A stretch of DNA of 10,679 bases from positions 1 through 10,679 of the forward strand of contig JAQUYZ010000024.1 in the NCBI GenBank assembly GCA_028691625.1, in the 5' to 3' direction. Each line of letters begins with the position of its first letter. The first letter of the stretch is position 1. Of the stretch, positions 5,510 to 10,679 are shown piece after piece. Source of the stretch: Eubacteriales bacterium. Lineage in GTDB: Bacteria; Bacillota; Clostridia; Peptostreptococcales; Anaerovoracaceae. Made by a program: the position numbers and the translations under genes. The notes beneath the pieces are model-generated. The model was not told the DNA's origin, did no database searches, and saw nothing but the letters and a program-made list of their open reading frames with translations.

Positions 5510-6757
5510 TTACTGCGGTGTCTGCTGCGATTCCGGCAACTCCGGTGTTTCGTCCATCGATGTAAGAGACACAGTTACGCTCATTTCCCTCTGATCCCTG
5601 ATGACTGTCAGCTTAACCGAGTCTCCCGGTCTGTATTTGAATAATCCGCTGATGAGCTGTGTCATGGTGTTGATCTTTTTGTCTTCCAAACCGGTAATGA
5701 TATCTCCCTCTCTTAAGCCGGCCTTAGCAGCCGGAGAGTCAGTGTAGATTTGAACGATAAACACACCGGTTTCGGTTCCGAGCTTTGCGTCCGGATAAGC
5801 CTGCAGGTAGTCGGAAACGCTGGCCCCCTTGATTCCGATATAGGAGCGTTTGAATTCTCCCTTTGTTTTGATTTCATCGACAATCGGTTTTGCTGTATTG
5901 ATCGGGATTGCAAACCCGAGGCCTTCCCCGCTCTGCGCTTTCGCAGAATTAATTCCAATGACCTGTCCTGCACTGTTGAGAAGCGGACCGCCGCTGTTGC
6001 CGGAATTGATCGAAGCATCCGTCTGCATCAGTCCGTCCATGGTAAGCTGTGATTGCCCGTCGGAAACGGTTATGGACCGATCCAGCCCGCTAATCACACC
6101 CTGAGTTACGGTTCTGTCAAAGGCCAAGCCCAACGGGTTGCCGATGGCTACCGCATAGGCGCCGATTTTAACACCCTCTGAATCACCCAGCTCTGCTGCA
6201 ATCAGGTTTGCAGCATCAACCTTCACGATGGCAAGGTCTATGCTTCTGTCATTCCAGAGAACCGTACCGGCAACCTCACGTCCATCTGTCAGCTGAACGA
6301 TGATTTCCTTTGCTGTTCCGTCGCTGACAACATGGGAATTGGTCAGAATGTAGCCCTTTTCATCAACGATTATCCCTGTCCCGACGCCATTCTGCACACC
6401 CTTCTGCTCTCCAAAAAAGCTCTGGTACGTAACCTCTGTGCTGGTACTGATTCCCACCACCGAAGGAAGTACCTTGACGGCAATGGCCTCGGCTGTATTA
6501 ATCCGGTCATTCGGGTTAATGGTAATGCTGTTTGCAGGAACCCGTCCCAGATAATCCTGTCCGTAATACATGGCAGCAATTCCGCCGCCAAAGCCTGCTC
6601 CTGCGGAAAGCAGGACGATCAGAATCACGGCCAGAACCTTTTTCCCGGTCATACTCTTCTCTTTCCGTCCTGCCGGCGGGATCTCCGCAGCAACGTCATA
6701 ATTTTGTGTGCTTATTGTTTCGTTTGAAAATTCATCTGTAATTCTTTCGCTCTCCAT
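5510..6757 (-). CDS. htrA: HtrA/DegP-family membrane-anchored serine protease
   Basis: A 415-residue protein: a short cytoplasmic N-terminus (about 1-38), one membrane segment (about 40-63), a trypsin-like protease domain (about 88-290) and one PDZ domain (about 305-398). The catalytic triad is visible as His142 (T-N-S-H-V-V), Asp174 (S-I-D-L-A-I) and Ser255 (G-N-S-G-G-P). The length and one-helix/one-PDZ layout fit Firmicutes HtrA/YyxA proteins, which degrade or refold misfolded proteins outside the membrane. A glutamate/proline/glutamine-rich tail ends the protein. It lies 17 nt after yycJ, with a GGGGGA ribosome site, and is followed by rlmH after 9 nt, so it is co-transcribed. Substrates are not predictable. 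Confidence 0.95.
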   Translation of the reverse strand: MESERITDEFSNETISTQNYDVAAEIPPAGRKEKSMTGKKVLAVILIVLLSAGAGFGGGIAAMYYGQDYLGRVPANSITINPNDRINTAEAIAVKVLPSVVGISTSTEVTYQSFFGEQKGVQNGVGTGIIVDEKGYILTNSHVVSDGTAKEIIVQLTDGREVAGTVLWNDRSIDLAIVKVDAANLIAAELGDSEGVKIGAYAVAIGNPLGLAFDRTVTQGVISGLDRSITVSDGQSQLTMDGLMQTDASINSGNSGGPLLNSAGQVIGINSAKAQSGEGLGFAIPINTAKPIVDEIKTKGEFKRSYIGIKGASVSDYLQAYPDAKLGTETGVFIVQIYTDSPAAKAGLREGDIITGLEDKKINTMTQLISGLFKYRPGDSVKLTVIRDQREMSVTVSLTSMDETPELPESQQTPQ

Positions 6758-6774
6758 ATAAATTCCCCCATTTA

Positions 6775-7569
6775 TCAGATTTCATAGATCAGGCTTACCT
6801 CATCTCTCGTAATCGTATTGAGGCTGACGTGCTTCCCTATGTAAAAATCCGCCTCTTCCAATATGTTCTTTACCGTTTGGTAGGCCATTTCCGGAAAGTT
6901 GTTTTCCTTGCTCAGATGGGCCAGTAAAACACGCCGCTCCTTGCTGTTCTCGGATAACAATCGCAATATGGTCTCCCCTGCGGCCGCGTTGGATAAATGT
7001 CCTTCCTCTCCCAGCACTCTCTGTTTTAAAAACCAAGGATATCTTCCGACTCGAAGCATGTCCACATCATGATTTGCTTCCAGAATGAGGATGTCAGCTT
7101 CTCTTATTTCCGAAATGATCTCCTCGCTCATGCACCCTGTATCTGTGACAATACTGATCTGTTTCCCTCCCGAGGAAAACGTATATCCAACAGGATCCGC
7201 AGCATCATGGGATACACGGAAGGTTTTTACCGCAATGTCTCTGATCAGAAACGTATCTCCTGTCTCAAAAGTTTGTTTCTGTTCCTCACAGACTTCGCTG
7301 CCGATCTGGCTCCACGTCAGCGCATTCGCGTATGCCTTCAGGAGTTTCTCCTTTTTCATCAGCGTTCGGATGCTTTTCGTATGATCGCTGTGCTCATGAG
7401 TAATCAACAGAGCGGCCAGCTGCTCGATCGGCGTAGCGGTGTACGCAAGACCTTCATATATTTTTTTTCTGCTGATTCCCGCATCAACCAGAACAGCCGT
7501 ATGATTTGATTTGATTAAATAACAGTTTCCGCTGCTCCCGCTGGAAAAGGAACAAAAGCTTAATGTCAT
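6775..7569 (-). CDS. yycJ: YycJ/WalJ metallo-beta-lactamase-fold hydrolase
   Basis: A 264-residue cytoplasmic metallo-beta-lactamase-fold protein. The metal motif H-E-H-S-D-H spans 58-63, with further likely ligands at His121 (V-S-H-D), Asp143 (V-T-D-T-G), and His218 (L-A-H-L-S). The start S-F-C-S-F-S-S-G-S-S-G-N-C-Y (4-17) is characteristic of the YycJ/WalJ family. Members of this family have been described as nucleases, with links to DNA mismatch processing and to coordination of division with cell-wall metabolism; the role in this organism is inferred. GGAG lies shortly before the start. A 74-nt gap separates it from yycI, the longest inside the operon, and I see no convincing internal promoter there. 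Confidence 0.94.
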   Translation of the reverse strand: MTLSFCSFSSGSSGNCYLIKSNHTAVLVDAGISRKKIYEGLAYTATPIEQLAALLITHEHSDHTKSIRTLMKKEKLLKAYANALTWSQIGSEVCEEQKQTFETGDTFLIRDIAVKTFRVSHDAADPVGYTFSSGGKQISIVTDTGCMSEEIISEIREADILILEANHDVDMLRVGRYPWFLKQRVLGEEGHLSNAAAGETILRLLSENSKERRVLLAHLSKENNFPEMAYQTVKNILEEADFYIGKHVSLNTITRDEVSLIYEI

Positions 7570-7643
7570 CGCGCGCTCTCCTTTATTGTCTATTATGATT
7601 GTGATGATTCTGTGATTACTATTTGAAGAAGGGAAGAAAACAA

Positions 7644-8378
7644 TTACTGCTCCCAGGCTAATACATACTGAATCTTTCCCCGGTTATATGTAATCTTCCA
7701 TGCAGGAAATGCGGTATCGGTTACGGTATACTCTGTGTCAAATGTGCCGGAATCAAGCCAGTAAACCAGGGAAATGTCCTGAACGTAGATTTTTTCCCCT
7801 TCCTTATTCTCACTCATAAATTTGATCAGCGCCGCAACAGCGGGGATCACTTCCTTTTCAATGTCGTTCACCTCAACAGGCTCCAGCCAAAATCGGTCAA
7901 AATCAACAATTTTTCCATCCTTTACCGTACAAGTGATATAACTGTCCTCAATGGCGATTCGATCCAGATAATTTTTATAGGTCACCCGGGTCTCGCCGCG
8001 AGCGCGATCGATCCTGTCAAAGGTCACATGCTCGTTCATAAGCTCACATGCTTTGATAAACTCCGTCGTCATGTCAATCAGCGCTTCCTCTGTTAACGGT
8101 GTGTCTGTTTGCGCAATCTGCTTTGCAAGCTGTTCTTCGACGATGTTCTCGTTTGTCTTGTCGTACCGAACCGTCAGTTTGGGCATCCGATGGTTCCCCT
8201 GCGGAATATCGGTTTGAATATAAATATTTTTATCTTCCAGCAGCCTGATCGTAACCTCCTGCATCTCCCTTTCGTCCTCTTTAAGACTGTTGTTGTGAAA
8301 GAAATAGGCAGTAATCAGTACCAGGTTTGTAATCATCAGCGCAACGATCAATATGGTTTTCGCTTTTGTCCAATCCAT
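7644..8378 (-). CDS. yycI: YycI, membrane-anchored regulator of the WalK sensor kinase
   Basis: A 244-residue protein that starts MDWTKAKTILIVALMITN, matching the MDWxKxKTI start of YycI proteins. It has one N-terminal membrane helix (about residues 8-27) and a long extracytoplasmic part. In Bacillus, YycI and YycH form a complex with WalK through their membrane helices and modulate its activity. I chose the ATG at 8378 rather than the one at 8384 because AAGGAG (8385-8390) directly abuts the first ATG and is 6 nt from the second. The gene lies 12 nt after yycH. The C-terminal half is diverged and I identified it mainly by the start, size and position. Confidence 0.88.
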   Translation of the reverse strand: MDWTKAKTILIVALMITNLVLITAYFFHNNSLKEDEREMQEVTIRLLEDKNIYIQTDIPQGNHRMPKLTVRYDKTNENIVEEQLAKQIAQTDTPLTEEALIDMTTEFIKACELMNEHVTFDRIDRARGETRVTYKNYLDRIAIEDSYITCTVKDGKIVDFDRFWLEPVEVNDIEKEVIPAVAALIKFMSENKEGEKIYVQDISLVYWLDSGTFDTEYTVTDTAFPAWKITYNRGKIQYVLAWEQ

Positions 8379-8390
8379 TGCCATCTCCTT

Positions 8391-9872
8391 CTATTCTTTG
8401 GAATAGCCGATGGGGTCAGCTGCATACAAATCAAAGTAGAACTCCGTATTGTTTACAGTAATGACCCATGCAGGCTGTATTTCCGCTGCCTCTGCGGCGG
8501 CTGGCTTCACGTAACCGATCTTTATATTTTTTACCCTGGATGCGACCGCTTCAAGCATCACATCTGAATCTTCCGTCGCAGTTACTTCTTCCGAATGAAG
8601 AAGGTGTTTGTAGAGATATTTTAAATTTTGCGCAAGGAGATTTACGGCAGAAAATGCTTCCTCGGCCCCATCGGTTTCAATGGCTTCAATATCCTCCTGG
8701 TCAAAATCGATAAGCTGCCGCTTAAAATAGGTAACCTTCCCGGAAATCACCTCAATCGTTATAGGATTGCCTTCTTCATAGTACAGACGGTTCCCGTTTA
8801 TCTCCACCCCGAAGGTAAAACGGTAGCCCTTTTCATTCCCCGGTTTCGGAACGACACTTTTCAAATACGGGGTCAGCTTTGCTCCCTCTATGGATTCCCA
8901 GGACCCGTGACTTGCAATGAAGCGCAACGCAGTTTCCAATGCGCCGGAAAAGCTTTGCTCGGTATTGCCGCCAAGCTGGGTTTCCTTGTATTCCAAGCCC
9001 CCGTCAGTATTTACAATGAGCACATTTTGCCCGTAGCCGTACATGTAGATCACCGTACCGTTTTCTTCTTTGATCTCTCTTACAAAGTCTAAATTCTTTC
9101 CAAAAAACTTTTCCGCCATCGTCTTTACTTTTTCAGTCTGATAGGAATAAGTGTCCTGCAGGTACGGAAAACTTCTCAGATTCGCTTCAACGGAAAGGGG
9201 AACAAGCGTCTCGTTTGCGATTCTCATAATGCTGCTGATCGGATAATAAATATTATACCCTTCCGCTTCTATGGAGTCGATCAACGCCGGAAATTCCGTA
9301 TTGCCCTTGTTGTCTAGATTCTTCGGATCCTCCGCCAGCAGCCGGTATCGCTTTTCATTTTTTCCGTCGTAGATAAACAGGCTGTTTCCGCGATCCGCCG
9401 TGGAATACCCAATTTCGGTAACCGTCTCAATGACGTCAAAGCTTTGGGGTTTATCCATAGCAAAAGTGGAACAGAAGTCTGAAATAGGAATATTATAATT
9501 GAATTTTGCCCAGATTGATTCAATTCCCTTGACCTGCTGATACTTGTCATAGGTAATATCCTCCACCAAAATATTTTCCGCAGGCCCGAATCGTCCGAGC
9601 TCTTCAACAAAGCTGTCCTTTTCGTTTTCGTTATACCAGAGTTCCGCAGGCGGTTGCACCGTGTAGTTGTCGGCACCGAAGTTAATCACAAGCTGCTCCG
9701 GCTTAAGCAGCTTGATCGGTTTTGTCTCTTCGCCAATGACCGGTGCCGCCGGAGTCTTTATGTCTTCAAAGGATAGATTCCCCCAAAAAAAGTATAATAG
9801 TAGTACTGTTGTCAGAAACAATACTACTAAACTAAGATTTTTTACCTTTTCTATCATGCTCGGCTTTGACAT
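8391..9872 (-). CDS. yycH: YycH-like membrane-anchored regulator of the WalK sensor kinase
   Basis: A 493-residue protein with one N-terminal membrane helix (about residues 12-30) and a large extracytoplasmic part, the architecture of YycH. The assignment rests on size, topology and its place just before yycI; sequence-level recognition is weaker than for its neighbours. YycH works with YycI to control the essential WalK kinase that governs cell-wall hydrolase genes. It starts 14 nt after the secreted-protein gene, within the same transcript. The ribosome site before the ATG at 9872 is weak (GGCGGA), so some coupling to the upstream gene is likely; an ATG five codons further in has no better site. 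Confidence 0.85.
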   Translation of the reverse strand: MSKPSMIEKVKNLSLVVLFLTTVLLLYFFWGNLSFEDIKTPAAPVIGEETKPIKLLKPEQLVINFGADNYTVQPPAELWYNENEKDSFVEELGRFGPAENILVEDITYDKYQQVKGIESIWAKFNYNIPISDFCSTFAMDKPQSFDVIETVTEIGYSTADRGNSLFIYDGKNEKRYRLLAEDPKNLDNKGNTEFPALIDSIEAEGYNIYYPISSIMRIANETLVPLSVEANLRSFPYLQDTYSYQTEKVKTMAEKFFGKNLDFVREIKEENGTVIYMYGYGQNVLIVNTDGGLEYKETQLGGNTEQSFSGALETALRFIASHGSWESIEGAKLTPYLKSVVPKPGNEKGYRFTFGVEINGNRLYYEEGNPITIEVISGKVTYFKRQLIDFDQEDIEAIETDGAEEAFSAVNLLAQNLKYLYKHLLHSEEVTATEDSDVMLEAVASRVKNIKIGYVKPAAAEAAEIQPAWVITVNNTEFYFDLYAADPIGYSKE

Positions 9873-9886
9873 ACTATCCGCCGTCC

Positions 9887-10426
9887 TTAATCTCCAAATA
9901 TCGTTTTCAGCAAATTCTGCAAAAATTGCATCGTTCCGGATTGAGGTGTATCAAAAATTTTAACCTCTGCCTCCGCCTTTTCCTTTACTGCCACATAACT
10001 GTTGCGGGAAAAGATTTCTTCCCCTGCTGCATTCAGTGTGTCAATCCGGATTCTGTAGAGTCCGGGCTTTAACCCATTTATTTGTTTTGTATAAAAGCTT
10101 AAATGATTCTTACTCTCAAATTTCGCAGGAGTCCCAACAGCAACGCTGGTGAAGCTCGCATTGTTCAGCGTTCCGTTTGCTGTGGTAAGCGTATTGACGT
10201 TCACGGCGCTTAAGGTGCCGTTCACCACTTGTTTTTCCTCAAAAACGCTGACCCTTATGGTCTTGGGTTGGGTCAGCTTGACAGAAATCAAGAGATTATT
10301 CGAAAAAGTCGTACTATTGGACGCCGGATTCACCAAAATGACGTTGGGATCGGCGGCTGCGCTGGCTGTAATGGTGCCGCACAACAATGACAGTATCACC
10401 GTCAGCACTACGATCAGTTTTCTCAT
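9887..10426 (-). CDS. Secreted protein of unrecognised family, first gene of the yycHIJ operon
   Basis: A 179-residue exported protein. A signal peptide is clear: basic start MRKL, a hydrophobic core (5-18), and an A-S-A site for cleavage after about residue 23. The cysteine in S-L-L-C (13-16) does not fit a lipobox. The mature part is rich in Thr, Asn, Ser and Val and alternates short beta-like strands. A motif K-P-G-L-Y-R-I-R-I-D-T (120-130) resembles an edge of Ig/FnIII-like sandwich domains, which is a guess from pattern only. A short amphipathic C-terminus (about 165-179) follows. I do not recognise the family. The ATG at 10426 is preferred because the AAGGAGG site lies well spaced upstream; a GTG at 10429 is possible. 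It occupies the position where walK precedes yycH in Bacillus, and its co-transcription suggests a cell-envelope role. Confidence 0.85.
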   Translation of the reverse strand: MRKLIVVLTVILSLLCGTITASAAADPNVILVNPASNSTTFSNNLLISVKLTQPKTIRVSVFEEKQVVNGTLSAVNVNTLTTANGTLNNASFTSVAVGTPAKFESKNHLSFYTKQINGLKPGLYRIRIDTLNAAGEEIFSRNSYVAVKEKAEAEVKIFDTPQSGTMQFLQNLLKTIFGD

Positions 10427-10505
10427 CACATAATCTCCTCCTTTCTGTTTTGCTTGTTAAGGCGCAATTCGCCAGAATACAATCTTAGTAATATTGATAG
10501 TATAT

Positions 10506-10534
10506 ATTATGTATGTTACAAACGTGTTACGCAA
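10506..10534 (-). promoter_or_regulatory. Promoter of the secreted protein-yycHIJ-htrA-rlmH operon
   Basis: Minus strand: TTGCGT (10534-10529), 17-nt spacer, CATAAT (10511-10506). Predicted +1 is near 10499, about 70 nt before the first start codon. The spacer contains a WalR box. The surrounding 245 nt (10432-10679) hold no convincing gene. Confidence 0.5.
10514..10530 (+). promoter_or_regulatory. WalR (YycF) box
   Basis: TGTTAC-AAACG-TGTTAC, an exact match to the WalR direct-repeat consensus TGTWAH-N5-TGTWAH. It lies almost wholly in the -35/-10 spacer of the yyc operon promoter and reads on the opposite strand. In Bacillus, boxes that overlap the core promoter are usually associated with repression. 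Confidence 0.6.
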
Positions 10535-10612
10535 GCTTTAAAATCCTTTTACATTATTATGGATGGAAATCCCTAATTCCGAAGCAATAGTTTAACAAAA
10601 AATAGATATGTG

Positions 10613-10634
10613 CCTTGCAATTGCAAGGTTTTTT
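10613..10634 (+). terminator. Orphan plus-strand intrinsic terminator-like hairpin
   Basis: CCTTGCAATTGCAAGG (10613-10628) is a perfect 16-bp palindrome, giving a 6-bp stem with an AATT loop, followed directly by six T on the plus strand. On the minus strand the nearest T-run is 10 nt away, so termination of plus-strand RNA fits better. No plus-strand gene precedes it for several kilobases. Confidence 0.45.
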
Positions 10635-10679
10635 AATGATGTTTTTTGTCAAATTTGTGTATATTATGCTTGCGTAGAA

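Noticed and set aside
10376..10390. Possible lipobox in the secreted protein (S-L-L-C)
   Set aside because: The residue before Cys is Leu rather than Gly/Ala/Ser, and a good signal peptidase I site A-S-A lies a few residues later.
10647..10652. Consensus -35 (TTGACA on the minus strand) near the right edge
   Set aside because: No -10-like hexamer occurs 16-18 nt downstream; the positions fall in the GC-richer palindrome.

Overview
The window looks like chromosomal DNA of an anaerobic, amino-acid-fermenting member of the Firmicutes (class Clostridia). Three things point there: a YycH/YycI/YycJ/HtrA/RlmH gene block typical of Firmicutes, strong purine-rich Shine-Dalgarno sites at most genes, and the start of an ornithine-fermentation gene under a sigma-54 promoter. 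The species cannot be fixed from this stretch. Nothing looks like a mobile element, CRISPR array, tRNA or rRNA.

Left region (1-2447): an amino-acid catabolism control unit. The window opens inside a gene on the minus strand whose N-terminus reads as a Rossmann-fold dehydrogenase resembling 2,4-diaminopentanoate dehydrogenase (ord) of the Stickland ornithine pathway. Upstream of it are a good -24/-12 sigma-54 promoter, a strong hairpin starting at the predicted +1, a terminator, and two 16-bp inverted repeats of the form TGCAAA-N4-TTTGCA. Next comes a RocR-like sigma-54 activator (PAS, AAA+, Fis HTH). A perfect copy of the same inverted repeat overlaps the -35 box of the activator's own promoter. 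I read this as one circuit: the activator binds upstream of ord, drives sigma-54 transcription, and probably represses itself. A small ArsR-type regulator is transcribed divergently from the same control region.

Middle region (2448-5020): a translationally coupled pair on the minus strand (dienelactone-hydrolase-like serine hydrolase followed by an HD-domain phosphohydrolase), and, divergent to it, a membrane-anchored GAF-GGDEF diguanylate cyclase. A hairpin flanked by T-runs on both sides separates the cyclase from the convergent operon to its right.

Right region (5021-10679): a minus-strand operon in the order secreted Ig-like protein, yycH, yycI, yycJ (walJ), htrA, rlmH. This is the distal part of the WalRK (YycFG) cell-wall-control operon, but the kinase gene is not directly upstream of yycH. 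A small secreted protein of unrecognised family sits there instead and appears to start the transcript. Its promoter contains a perfect WalR box (TGTTAC-N5-TGTTAC) in the spacer, so the operon is probably still wired to WalR even though walRK is not seen in the window. The last ~245 bases hold this promoter, an orphan plus-strand terminator-like hairpin, and no gene.
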